This document shows positions 13,401 to 28,400 of a stretch of DNA of 64,000 nucleotides, piece after piece; the first letter of the stretch is position 1; every line of letters begins with the position of its first letter. Made by a program: the position numbers and the translations under genes. The stretch lies in contig CM068824.1 of assembly GCA_028554795.2 (NCBI GenBank), positions 157,588,789 through 157,652,788 of the forward strand, in the 5' to 3' direction. The stretch comes from Sinohyriopsis cumingii (taxonomy: Eukaryota > Mollusca > Bivalvia > Unionida > Unionidae). Under the pieces are notes generated by a model. That model saw only the letters and a program-made list of their open reading frames with translations. It was not told where the DNA came from and did no database searches.

Positions 13401-16400
13401 ACAAAGTTTTGCTTTAGAATGCATCCCATGAGGATACTTCAGCAAAGAACATCTTGAACGATATATCAGACTTCAGCGTTTATCAAAAATGTTACATTCT
13501 ATTTTAAGTATTTTCCATATTTTTGCCTTCTGCTTTGTTCCAAATGCCTCTTTGGAGTAACTATACACACCACTACAGAGCTAGGATTGTGCTGATGTGC
13601 CAATGAGCCCATCACATACATACATATATGTATATATTATATGAGTACAGCATCTATGAATAGGCCCCTTACAGTATGTTTCTACAAGCATATGTGTGAT
13701 AAATAATTTACAATGAATTTACATGTTTATCTTGATTACTAGCACACTATGATCATGAGTCATGACAATGGCACTAAGTTGAATGTATCAGACATTACCA
13801 TCAATGACAATGGCACTAAGTTGAATGTATTTGACATTACCATCAATGACAACAGCACTAAGTTGAATGTATCAGACATTACCATCAATGACTATGGAAC
13901 TAAGCTGAATGTATCAGACATTACCATCAATGACAATGGCACTAAGTTGAATGTATTTGACATTACCATCAATGACAATGGCACTAAGTTGAATGTATTT
14001 GACATTACCATCAATGACAAAGGCACTAAGTTGAATGTATTTGACATTACCATCAATGACAATGGCACTAAGTTGAATGTATTTGACATTACCATCAATG
14101 ACAATGGCACTAAGTTGAATGTATTTGACATTACCATCAATGACAAAGGCACTAAGTTGAATGTATTTGACATTACCATCCATGACAATGGCACTAAGTT
14201 GAATGTATCAGACATTACCATCAATGACAACAGCACTAAGTTGAATCTATCAGACATTACCATCAATGACTAATGCACTAAGCTGAATGTATCAGACATT
14301 ACCATCAATGACAATGGCACTAAGTTGAATGTATCTGACATTACCATCAATGACAAAGGCACTAAGTTGAATGTATTTGACATTACTATCCATGACAATG
14401 GCACTAAGTTGAATGTATCAGACATTACCATCAATGACAATGGCACTAAGCTGAATGTGTCAGACATTACCATCAATGACAATGGCACTATGTTGAATGT
14501 ATCAGACATTACCATCAATGACAATGGCACTAAGTTGAATGTATCAGACATTACCATCAATGACAATGGCACTAAGTTGAATGTATCAGACATTACCATC
14601 TATGACAATGGCAGTAAGCTGAATGTATCAGACATTACCATCAATGACAATGGCACTAAATTGAATTTATCAGACATTACCATCAATGACAATGGCACTA
14701 AATTGAATGTATCAGACATTACCATCAATGACAATGGCACTAAGTTGAATTTATCAGACATTACCATCAATGACATTGGCACAAAGTTGAATGTATTTGA
14801 AATTGCCATCAATGAAAATGGCACCAAGTTGAATTGATTCGACATTAACATCAATGACAATGGCACTAAGCTGAATGTATCTGACATTGCCATCAATGAC
14901 AATGGTGCAAAGTTGAATGTATTTGACATTACCATCAATGACAATGGCACTAAGTTGAATGTATCAGACATTACCAAAAATGACAATGGCATGAAGTTAA
15001 GTGCATTTGACATTACCATAAATGATATTGGTACAAAGTTAAGAGTATTAGACATTACCATCAATGACGGGGCCCTGAGTGGCATAGTGGTCAAAAGCGC
15101 TATCCATTACCGATCACTGCCATCTCACCTGTCTGCATGGGTTCATCTCGGATTTGGCTAATGTGGGTATGTGAGAAAGCTTGCCAGTAACTTCTCATGG
15201 GTTGGTGGTTCTTTCCGGGGTTTTCCCGGGTTCTTCCTCTACCATTAATACTGGCCGCCATGTATAGCCTATCGTGTACTGAAAAATGGCATTAAACCCT
15301 ACAACAGCAACAACAACAACCATCAATGACAATGGCACTAAGTTGAATGTATTTGACACTGCCATCAATGAAAATGGCACTAAGTTGAATGTATTTGACA
15401 TTACCATCAAATACCAAAAGATGCATGTCTGCCTCCATTCAACCTTGCCATATGCCACAGGTGAAATGCTTTAAAGGAATCAATAATCTTTGAAAGCATC
15501 TTATTGCATAATTGCAACAAATTACTTAGTAAGTGCTTGTTAATGGGGGTTGATCTAAAATTCAAGCATTTACATGATAAGATTCAGCTATCTTAACGTT
15601 AATGAAGAAAACAGGTTTCATTGGGCTCATGACAAAACAGACTGCAATTTTCATACACTTGCTCCTTTGCAGGGTTGGGGGCATTTCAAATTTAGCTGTG
15701 AGTCTTGTATCCTGGAGAAAACACTGGCACTGGTTCCAATATGCATCTAATTTCCATCCAATGCAATTACTACATTTTTAGTTCAGCAAATAAAATGTAA
15801 AAGTAACTAGATAACAAGAAGGCCTTGAGTCTGAGGAGCAACAAGAAGACCTGAAGCCTGTTGAGCATCAAAAAGGCTTGGAGCCTACTTGTTCTGAAAA
15901 CACACTCACACAAGAAACAGAAACATTCAAGAGGCCTATACTATACCAAAGGGGCCTGCTGCATATCACTTTGTTAATGATATGTGCTTGAATCCCTAGT
16001 GTTGTACCTTGATCAAACTGTCAGTGGTTATGTACCTCTCTATCCCCAAAATGATCATGATACAGGGATTTGTTAAATTTAACGGTACACCGGCAGTTAT
16101 GGGTGGGGAATTTGTTTTGAGCTCATTCAAGGTACAACACTGCACACTGATGGGTTTTTTTAATGCAAGATCATAAAAATGAAGACTGACATAAATACTG
16201 CACATTTTCCATCTGCATGCCTGGTGTATCTGACCAAGTGACTTCAAAAACAAAACCTAGGCCTTTTTTTTGTTGAAAGAGCCAGTATCAACAAACTCAT
16301 ATATAACAGAAGAACAAGTATTTTGCCAGCATAAGAGTCAAAGGAAAAAGAAATATTATAACTTCTTTATAAAGGTAAAGACTATGGGAATGAAATATTT

Positions 16401-19400
16401 TGGATTTTGATGATCTTAAAGGCTTAAATTAAAAATTTAATAAACAATGTTTTTTATTTTATTTCTACATGTATGTATATATTTGTTGATTTGCAAACTA
16501 TTCATTGCCTTATTCTCTATTTGTGCCAGGCATTTAGTCCACATGAAGTTCAATATATGGTTTGTTAATTATAACACACTAAGACCTGTTAAACATGATA
16601 GATATCAATCAATAGTTTGGCAAGGTCCAATCCAAAATTTTAATCACCTGTCCAAAAGGTCCAATCCAAAATTTTAATCACCTGTCCAAAGTTTGACACC
16701 ACATATTAGCAGCTAATGTAACATCATGATTTAGACATCTGTCACTCATCACCTGAATGACTCACATAAACCCATTGTAACACATTCTCATCACCTGAAT
16801 GACTCACATAAACCCATTGTAACACATTCTCATCACCTGAATGACTCACAAAAACCCATTGTAACACATTCTCATCACCTGAATGACTCACATAAACCCA
16901 TTGTAACACATTCTCATCACCTGAATGACTCACATAAACCCATTGTAACACATTCTCATCACCTGAATGACTCAAATAAACCCACTGTAACACATTCTCA
17001 TCACCTGAATGACTCACATAAACCCATTGTAACACATTCTCATCACCTGAATGACTCACATAAACCCATTGTAACACTTTCTCATCACCTGAATGACTCA
17101 CATAAACCCATTGTAACACATTCTCATCACCTGAATGACTCAAATAAACCCACTGTAACACATTCTCATCACCTGAATGACTCACATAAACCCATTGTAA
17201 CACATTCTCGTCACCTGAATGACTCACATAAACCCATTGTAACACATTCTCATCACCTGAAATGACTCACATAAACCCATTGTAACACATTCTCATCACC
17301 TGAATGACTCACATAAACCCATTGTAACACATTCTCATCACCTGAATGACTCACATAAACCCATTGCAACACATTCTCATCACCTGAATGACTCAAATAA
17401 ACCCACTGTAACACATTCTCATCACCTGAATGACTCACATAAACCCATTGTAACACATTCTCATCACCTGAATGACTCACATAAACCCATTGTAACACAT
17501 TCTCATCACCTGAAATGACTCACATAAACCCATTGTAACACATTCTCATCACCTGAAATGACTCACATAAACCCATTGTAACACATTCTCATCACCTGAA
17601 TGACTCACATAAACCCATTGTAACACATTCTCAACACCTGAATGACTCACATAAACCCATTGTAACACATTCTCATCACCTGAATGACTCACATAAACCC
17701 ATTGTAACACATTCTCATCACCTGAATTACTCACATAAACCCATTGTAACACATTCTCACAACAACAAACTGGAAACCTTAAGGTCATAGCAAAACTAAA
17801 AAAACTTTCAGTCCACAGTGCTTCAACATTTAGAAGTTCTAATGAAACATCATTTTTGCCCAAGTGTTAATATATGGAACAGCTTAGGAAAAAGAAAATA
17901 GCGAACAATATAAAATGAACAAAAAAGAAATAATATAAAACCAGTGAGCTAAGCTTTTAGTGGGTTCTCACCATTAATAGTGACTGGTCTCTTCACAATC
18001 TCCTCAATTCTTCCACTCAGATGGATTAGTTTGTCATCGATGTATTCTAAACTTCCTGTAATATTAATAAGGGCACTTCTGGGAGTGCTGAGGAACAGTG
18101 TTGGTTCAAAGGCCTCCCTGTTTCTCTTCTTCCGTTGTTGAGCATCTTTCTTCACCAAAGCTTCAAGCTTGTACACCTGGTCGCCTTCATGGGTAAACTC
18201 TCCCTTTGCACCCACCCAGATGTCTGTGTTCAACACAGATGCTGAAATCATCAAACAAAAATGCAGCTGTCTTTTTCCAAAGGAAATGCTTCCCTACCAA
18301 ACCAGCATGTAACATTTCCAGGGCAAATTAAAATTTCCTCATGACATTTTCAAAAGTCTGTTTTGCATATAATAATATAGTCAAATAAACGAATTCATTG
18401 CTTTCCTGCCTTTTTGGGAGGTAAACAAACTTTGACTGGCATGTAAAGAAATATATACCAAGTCCAAACTTTGACTGGCATGTAAAGAAATATATACCAA
18501 GTCCAAACTTTGACTGGCATGTAAAGAAATATATACCAAGTCCTAAAGCAGATAAACATCAGTCACAGTGACCTAGTAATCTGGGTATTTTCAGTGATAA
18601 GGACCATATTGTACCATCTATAGAGATCTGAAGAAGCCTGGAATGCCAGGGTGATCCAAGTTCAATTTTTCAAAACTAAGTCATCAATTTTTTTCATTGG
18701 GATTTCCACATAAATTTACCAAAAGTGGCTAAAACCATCAAAATATGCTTCTGTGTATGTCTATGATTGTGTGTGTGCGTGTGTATGTGCTAAGTGGTAA
18801 GGGCTGATTACTATAAAAGTACTTACATAGAAATGCATGTAAACAAAACCTTTGTTATATTGCCAGTTGGAAAAGGATGGAATTTATCAATCATTTCTAT
18901 CAGCAGCCATATTGCATTGTTTATTAATATCATTAAATATGCTTACAAGGTCTTAATACCAGGAAGCATTCTGTGAAACGGTGTCAGCATTGATCTTATG
19001 GTTGATGAAAAATAAATTAAAAACCCCAAGAACTTAGGTCCCTTATTTAAGTTAAAGTAGAGTGTAGTGGAATGAGCTTGGTGACAATGGTGACAGAGTA
19101 CAAATGAGTTAAGGTATATTTGTAAAGAAAGCGATTATAAATAACGTAGAACACTGACAACTGAATTAAGTGAGGTCTCATCAATAGTCAGTCCATAACA
19201 AATGTGGGTCAACATTTCAGCGGCAATAATACTACATGACATAGAAAGTTGATAATTAAATTATATTTAAGTTACCATATATTAATTAATTAATTAATTC
19301 AGTCAGAGCTTAATCAATATCACGCTGTCTATAAAATTATATGAAATCCAATAGTAATTAAAGTATATAGGGAATTATGTACAGAAATGGGTGGATCTGC

Positions 19401-22400
19401 CAATCAGGCACCATAACTCTGTTAACAAGGATGCAACAGGCAGATCATCAAACTGTACCGAGATCACATCAATTTCAAACATACTAAATTTAGTTTAAAA
19501 TGCAAAATTAATAAAAGAATTTACTGTGGGGAAAGGAAAGTTGGTGGGTCTGACAATCAAGGGCTATAACTCTGCTAAACGATGAAGTAAAATGCTGACA
19601 ATTAAACACAGTTAACATTTCATCAATATCAAGGTGGAAGTTGAATTTGTTTCGAATCCAGTAATAAAAGAAAACAAAACGGTCTGACAGGTAGTGGCTA
19701 TAACTGATAAACATTAAAATAGAATGCTAATAATTGATCTCAGACAATGTCTCAACAATAAAATAGAATGCTAATAATTGATCTTAGACAAGGTCTCAAC
19801 AATAAAATAGAATGCTAACAACTGAACTCAGACAATGTCTCAACAATAAAATAGAATGCTAAAAACTGATCTCAGACAAGGTCTCAACATTAATATAGAA
19901 TGCTAACAATTGATCTCAGACAAGGTCTCAGCAACAAAATAGAATGCTAACAACTGATCTCAGACAAGGCCTCAACATTAAAATAGAATGCTAACAACTG
20001 ATCTCAGACAAGGTCTCAGCAATAAAATAGAATGCTAACAACTGATCTCAGACAAGGTCTCAGCAATAAAATAGAATGCTAACAACTGATCTCAGACAAG
20101 GTCTCAGCAATAAAATAGAATGCTAACAATTGATCTCAGACATGGTCTCAACATCAAGCAGCATACTAAATTTGTTTGAAATCCAGCATTATGGGTGTTA
20201 ATGATAATAAACAAGTGGGATGGATAATCAGAATGATAGACAGAAGGAAGGACAGGCACACCCAGACAAATATCCAAGTTATCTATAAAAAGCAAACAGG
20301 AATTAGCAATGCTGAGAAAAGCATATAATATCAAGACTGGAGAGAGGTAGGAATGCTACATATACTTATGTTCCTTTCTCTCCTAGTTTTGCTTTTTCTA
20401 AATATAACATTTTCTTTTACACTCACTTGTCAATAGGACAGGATCTTTGAAAGCTCCTTGCAGAGAAAGATCAGCTGTAAAATTCTTCATTTTCAGGTAA
20501 TCGATGTTTCCCGTCAAACTGAGGTCTTTCCAGTCTGGAATCTTAATTATTGATGTTGGAGAAAATGTGAGGCGGTCATTTTTACGGCTTATCTTCAACT
20601 GATGATCCATTACATACTCTTTTATTCGATCCAAAGTCAGCTTTCCTGTCAATGCCTTCAAATCCTGGGTATTTTGGAAGCTTCCTGATTATGAAAAAAT
20701 GTAATTCATAAGATAATGTAAATGTGTGTTTACTTAACAAACCTAAACTAAATCAGTAACAATTATACACATGTAGACTGCATGGAAACAATTATGACTG
20801 ATATAGTCCTATTGAATTATCTATACCAGAAATTTGTTCTAAAGGTTCATTAGGCAGCATCGTCCAATCTGAATATATAGTGCCTTGAAAAAGTCTAAAC
20901 TAAATTTAAAAAACATTTCACATTTCAATTTTTTTTACTTAGTTTCACAATCATTCATAGGAATTATGACCACATAATAAACAATATACCACTGTGAATG
21001 ACGGAAATGTAAATTCAAACAAACATTGCCGAATAAAAGCATTTTTAACCCTTTTCCCTGTAAGTTAAAATTCTTATCACTGCCCACTTTCAACAAAATA
21101 TCATTTGTTATCATTTCATAATGAGAATACATCAACTTGTCTTTTGAAACTTAAAACATCAGTATATAAATAGCAATATTTGTTTTAAGAATAGAATTGG
21201 TGAAAGATTGTTAAATGTTGGAGTATTACCTTTCTCTAAAAATTGACATTTTTCCTGTATGAAATCTGTTGTCACATAAAAATGTACAACTTGGTGTATT
21301 GCCTTGTAACAATCTTAGCTGAATACCTTTCCATAAGTAATCACTAATCATTGACAGAGCAGAAGCCAAAAGTAATCACTAATCGTTGACAGAGCAGAAG
21401 CCAAAAGTAATCACTAATCATTGACAGAGCAGAAGCCAAAAGTAATCACTAATCATTGACAGAGCAGAAGCCAAAAGAATATTTGAAAAATTCATCAAAT
21501 TTTGACTCCTCTTGACCAGTACAACACAATTAATGAGACCACATGGGATTGAAACTATCAGTATAACACAGTTAATGAGACCACATGGGATTGAAACTAT
21601 CAGTATAACACAATTAATGAGACCACATGGGATTGAAGCTATCAGTATAACACAATTAATGAGACCACATGGGATTGAAGCTATCAGTATAACACAATTA
21701 ATGAGACCACATGGGACTGAAACTATCAGTATAACACAATTAATGAGACCACATGGGATTGAAGCTATCAGTATAACACAATTAATGAGACCACATGGGA
21801 TTGAAACTATCAGTATAACACAATTAATGAGACCACATGGGATTGAAACTATCAGTATAACACAATTAATGGGACCACATAGGTTTCTACAACAGATTGT
21901 TTGTTTGTCCATATTGCAGCAGGTCATAAATCATGATTTCCAAAGATTTTGTATCCTTTTCATTTACCATTTAAATTTCTTTCACAACAATGCTCTCAAT
22001 GTGATTATTAGGTTTGTATAAGCCCTTTTCATTTACCCTGTCATTTTCCCTCACAGGACTTTCAATACAATTATTAAGATTATATAAGCATTTTTCTTCC
22101 TCATTACTAAGCAAGCCACAGAGATCACAACCACAGAGGTCATTTTACCCCTATTTTCACTCCGAATTTATACCTCTACAATGTACTTGGGTAACAAGTG
22201 ATGTTAGGGCCCTCGGTGGCTGAGTGTTCTAAATAGCTTGACTTTACCAAACACTGCAATCTCACCCCTGTCCTGGGCTCTAGTAGTAGGCATGGCCAAT
22301 GTGGGTATGGTAAAAAAGCTTGCCAATAGCTTCCCATGGATTGGTGGTTCTTCCTGGGGTTTTCCCAGGTTTTTCCACCACCAGTTATACTGGCCACCAT

Positions 22401-25400
22401 GTATAGCCTATCATGTGCTGAAAAAGGGAGTTAAGCCTGCAACAAGTCGATGACATCAGAATCTAATGATCATTTAAGCTGCATGAACAATAAAATTCCA
22501 GATGGAAAACATCATGCAAAATCTAGATAGTGTATTTTAAACACTCAAACATGCAAATTCAAGATACTTTCAACATCTACAATTAATTCATATGAAATGA
22601 TACTGTGGGTTACATAATATTATTATAAATTCTATAATATTAAATCTTTCAAATTTCCAAATTAAACAAGAAAAAGAGTGGTTTGAAGGCAGTAAAAGAT
22701 TTAAGCTTTTCACCTGAAAAGTCGGCTCTCTTCCATGGGGTGGCAAGACTAGCATCCAGGGTTTTCTGAGCATGGTCAACCACTATGTCCAGCCCAAGAG
22801 CTCGGTCCACAACAGAGCTTGGAGTATTAGCCATGAACCTGATGATTGTCTGACTTGGTGTCTAAAAATAAATAAATTCCTGCAGATGAACACGTAGGAG
22901 ACAAAAATATAATTCCCTGGCTACAACAGTTTTATCTGACTGTACCAGCATTAGTAATAAATTGTGTCCTAAATGATACAGCATCAGTGATAAATTATAT
23001 CCTAAATGATACAGCATTAGTGATAAATTGTATCCTAAATGATACAGCATTCGTGATAAATTGCATCCTAAATGATACAGCATTAGTGATAAATTGTATC
23101 CTAAATGATACAGCATTAGTGACAAATTGTATCCTAAATGATACAGCATTGTCAATAAATTATATCCTAAATGATACAGCATTAGTGATAAATTGTATCC
23201 TAAATGATACAGCATTAGTGACAAATTGTATCCTAAATGATACAGCATTGTCAATAAATTATATCCTAAATGATACAGCATTAGTGATAAATTACATCCA
23301 AAATGATACAGCATTAAAGATAAATTGTATCCTAAATGATACAGCATTAGTGATAAATTATATCCTAAATGATACAGCAATAGTGATAAATTGTATCATA
23401 AATGATACAGCATTAGTGTTAAATTGTATCCTAAATGATTGTTTAAACTTCTTCAAATGTTAGTATGTTTAGCTGGTCTGAAACATTGGGAAACAAATGT
23501 TTTTTATCAAAAAATAAATTGTTGAGGCCATTCTTGATTGCTGTTGATATTAAAACTTCATTTCAATTATACATTGGGTGCATTTTGCAAAGATTCAAAA
23601 ACACATGATTTACAAAGGGTCTTATTGTCAATAAACTGTTTCCTTACATCGACTGTCTTGGCCTCCAAGACAAAACCAGCAGGCAGGTCCTTTTTGCTGA
23701 CAATTATACTATAACCAGCCGGTCCTGAGAGTGGAAAGTAAGGAGAAGTAGCCATCTTCTCCTTGGGAACAAAGGATGCTGTACAGATCTCAAGGCCAAT
23801 AACTCTTGCTGCTCTTTCACTGGTGCACTGCTTGTAACTGTAGTCAGTTGTATGCATCTTCTGTTCCTTGTGAATATTATCAAAAAAGATGAAGAACTTG
23901 GTTCTGAAATAAATGGGATAATACACTATCAGCAAATTTTCTTCATAAGCATCATACATTGTACTAAGTAAATTAGTGATTCTGCTGATGTGGACTGAAT
24001 TTACACATCATTCTGTGTATATAAAAAACATGCCTACAACCAAGAGAGCCTTTTGTTTTAAAAACTAATCCGACACATGCATACATACATACATGTAATT
24101 ACATACATATTTTCATATATATGTATTCATCTACATGTATTATTATACATGTATTAATATATAGGTCTTCATATACATGTATTTCATATACATGAATGGG
24201 ATATGTATTTGATTACTTTGACCCATATATCATAATTTTACAAAATCTACAATCCTGTTTTCCATAAAATATACTTCAAAATGTATTGATTCCACACATT
24301 TAATGATTACATTAAAGATAATGCTGGTGTTGTGTGATTATAAGATTATGGTATCCCTCAAACAGCAATTAGAAAAAAATGTAAACAATTTTGCACTGAA
24401 GAGTCATTTTTATGTGCTATCCAGATAACATTTGTCTAACTTTACCATCAGTAAGCATCTATAACCAGTATTGTGCTGATGTGCCATAAAAATAAAACAT
24501 AAATACGCCATCTGAAAAATCCTGGATTCCTCTTTTCTTCCACAAGCGTTAGAGATTATCGTTAGCATTTCTGTTATCAATCCTTAAGTTTCATTTAAAA
24601 TTTTTCACTGTATAATGTCAAATATCTTTGTGTTTCAATACTATCTTGTACTTCTACATTTTTGACTAAAAAGGAAATTGCAAGTATTACAATAACTTAG
24701 CTTGACTTTAGAATATCATGGTATTCTAATAAAGCAAATCAGAAGTCATAGATATACAAAAAATTATTTGTCTTCTTTGAAAATTAATGAAATGATTTTA
24801 ACTTTAAGAATATTGTACTGTTCACTCCTCAAACCTGGACTGCATTTCAATCTCATGGAGATAATTCAGGTACACTAATGACACTTGAGCCATGGAGTTC
24901 ATTCAGGTGGACAAATGACACTTGGGCCATGGAGTTCATTCAGATGTACTAATTACACTTAAGCCATGAGGTTAATTCAGGTGTACTAATTACACCTGAG
25001 CCATGAGGTTAATTCAGGTGTACTAATTACACTCGAGCCATGCAGTTAATTCAGGTGTACTAATGACACTTGAGCCATGAGGTTAATTCAGGTGTACTAA
25101 TTACACTTGAGCCATGAGGTTAATTCAGGTGTACTAATGACACTTGAGCCATGAGGTTAATTCAGGTGTACTAATGACACTTGAGTCATGAGGTTAATTC
25201 AGGTGTACTAATGACACTTGAGCCATGAGATTAATTCAGGTGTACTAATTACACTTGAGCCATGAGGTTAATTCAGGTGTACCAATGAAATTTTGGCCAA
25301 CATTTTTTTAGTGTAAAGAATCTGAGTTAACTGGATCAATCTTAGAAAATGTAAAGAAGAAGAAAAAAATTAAGAATGAGAAACATATTTTGGTTTCATA

Positions 25401-28400
25401 GTAGCTTCTCTTTACTGAGATTTTGGTCTTCGGCAGTTTCTTTGTTCACTGTTTCATGAACAAAGTATCAACACCTGAATAAAAAAAATGCAAAAGACTC
25501 ATGAACTAGTAGATAAAAATGTCAAAAATCAATGCTTTGAACATTTTCTAATTTAGTAAACATTTGTAAACATCTACTTAAATCTGATGATATGTGACTT
25601 AAACTGATGATGTGTGACTTAAACGAAATATATGTGACTTAAACTGATATATGACTTAAACGAAATGTCTATGTGACTTAAACTGATGATATGTGACTTA
25701 AACGAAATGTATATGTGACTTAAATTGATGATATGGGACTTAAACGAAATCTATATGTGACTTAAATGGATGATATGTGAGTTAAACTGATGATATGTGA
25801 CTTAAACCCATCCTAAACTACTTGGCCATATCTAACAATAGTATTGCTGTAGGTTCACAAAATTAAAGTATCAGGCTCACTTAACATCCAAAATCTCCAT
25901 TTTGTCTTGAGCCAGGTCTAGCTGAAGATTAAATAACTGCTTTTTCTTGAGTTCCACCTTGACCTTCCCTCCTGTGCTAGAGTGGAGAGTTGACACCATC
26001 TTAAGTCCTCCACGCACCACTGTTGCATCAATGCTCATAATGGATGAGACAGCAATCGCACCACTAAGCGAAAAAGAACAAATTTGACAAAATGAGATAT
26101 GTGTACTGCTACAACAAATGTTTTGGTAGCCTTTATTATGAAAAATGTTTGTCATGTGTAGTATCTTTTATAAAAGTGAAGACACCTAGTATCTAGGTCA
26201 GGGATCTCAAACCAAACCACCCTGAGGGCTACATGCGGGCATTTTTGGTGGCCCAAGGGCCACACCACCTTTGTTATCTCCCATAACACTTTGTGATGCC
26301 AATCATTTTGCAGGCTACAAGATACAGCATGGTGTGCTGCATGTTTGAAACCCTTGATCTAGGCATATGTAATAGAAAGGTTGGCTACAATGTTTGAGAC
26401 CCTTAATCTAGGTATATGTAATAGAAACGTTGGCTACAATGTTTGAAACCCTTGATCTAGGTATATGTAATAGAAAGGTTGGCTACAATGCTTGAGACCC
26501 TTGATCTAGGTATATGTAATAGAAAGGTTGGCAACAATGTTTGAGACCCTTAATCTAGGCATATGTAATAGAAAGGCTGGCTACAATGTTTGAAACCCTT
26601 GATCTAGGTATATGTAATAGAAAGGTTGGCTACAATGTTTGAGACCCTTAATCTAGGTATATGTAATAGAAAGGCTGGCTACAATGTTTGAAACCCTTGA
26701 TCTAGGTATATGCAAAAGAAAGGTTGGCTACAATGTTTGAGACCCTTGATCTAGATATATGTAATAGAAACATTGGCTACAATGTGGAATCTCTGCATAT
26801 TGTATTTAATATTAGAGTAATTAAATTCCAAATGTCAGGCTTAAATTAGCATAGACCATATCTGAAATAAAACTCTTAATTTTGTGTGGGGAAGAGGAGG
26901 GGGTGGTTTTCATCCAAAATAAATGGTGTGGTAATCAGATAAGATTAAGCATAAAGGACATCAATCTGAAAAACCAATTTATCAACTTTAGTTTACACAT
27001 TCCATTGGAAAATTCCATGGTGTAGCTCTTTTCAGGTAAACAAAATATTCTAACATACGAATGTTTTATGGGTTAATTAAGTACAAAATAAAAGCTTTAT
27101 AACAATCATGTAAGTGTCAAAGGAAAATATTATAGTGCAAAAGTATAGATTGCTAAACTGTCAATGCCAACAAAAAAAATTAAATTAAAATATTAACCAT
27201 ATTGGAAAAGCTAACCTAAAATATAAAGCAGAACAAGAAGTGTAGGCAAATAGCATTACAAGAGCATACCTTGGTGCCAGACTGCCCTCCAGCACTACAC
27301 TAGTGGAGGGCTTGACAAGATTCATCTGTCCTGACACCTTAAGTGCCATACTGGCAGTGGCATTCAGAGTCAAATTCAATGGTAGACCTACACCAGTTGG
27401 TATGACCAGAGTGGTATCAATAAGCATGATGCTCTTTGTCAGGGACATTTCTTGGGGTACATTCTGCCTCAGTTTGCTGATGAATTCAGGCAGATTGAAG
27501 GAACCAAAGTCATCATCCTGTGATGCCTTGGATCCCAGCGTCACATAGTTCAACTCATTTCCAAAAACTCTAGTATACAGTGCAGCTCTCAAGTCATCCA
27601 TGCTGGAATCAAGCTGAAGAAAACAAGAGAAGGTAGTTAATTTAGAAAACTGTTCATTAACAGAAGTCAGTCAAAATTACAGGCAAGAAATGTTAAAACA
27701 TTTCCAAGGATCTTCATCAAGACTGCACCAACAGTTCTAACAAACTTGGATATTCCAAAATATCCATGTTCAAGGCAGTGATATAGGACTATACAAATCT
27801 GGATAATTTTCATATTCTTACATTACCTTTGTTCATCTGTTTATTTTACTGATGTTACTGACATTTTAATAATTATTTATAATTATAATAATTATTTATG
27901 TTCTCATTTTAGTTGTTATGGTTACTGCTCCTTGTGTAGTTATTGCTGTTTTTCTCCCCATTCATATCAACTTTATTCATACATGTACCTTCCCATTTAT
28001 ATCATTGATTTTCTCTGACTGGATGTCTTTGGATTTAATCCCTTGGGTCTGGGGCCCTTGGGTCTTGGCAGGATTCTTAAAGTAGCCAGCTGGGCCAAAG
28101 TAGGATTCCAGAAGGTACTCCAAACCCTGAACTCGGCCCCCAACTTCAAACAGGTTTATGGAGCTCCCAAAGAGATCAAAGGTCAAATTCATTGATGCTG
28201 AGCGGGGAATGAATGACTTTGCTGACCATACCAAATTGCTGTCAATCTGTGAAGAAAAGGATACAGTACGTTAGGAAAGATATTAAGAACAGAAAACAAC
28301 TTGCAGATAATGCAAGAGGATTATATCTCCACCTCAAATGCATATTTTGATGTTTAACTACATTATTTCTTTTTTGCTCTAGAAAATGGACATTACAGAA

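Noticed and set aside
13749..14837. Open frames of about 170 codons on both strands with a 14-residue repeat
   Set aside because: They arise because the 42-bp unit is a multiple of three and lacks stops. They are open on both strands, lie in an intron, and break wherever a unit mutates. Not genes.
16741..17760. CRISPR-like spacing of repeated units
   Set aside because: Units are directly contiguous with no unique spacers, and the context is a eukaryotic intron.
16742..17863. Minus-strand repeat frames, same strand as the gene, that could be exons
   Set aside because: Frames come from the 42-bp array. They are interrupted by 1-base insertions and stops, and exon 18 joins exon 19 in phase without them.
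21418..23463. Repeat frames encoding hydrophobic repeats (for example GLINCVILIVSIPC)
   Set aside because: Artefacts of the 42-bp and 33-bp arrays. The membrane-like composition comes from AT-rich codons.
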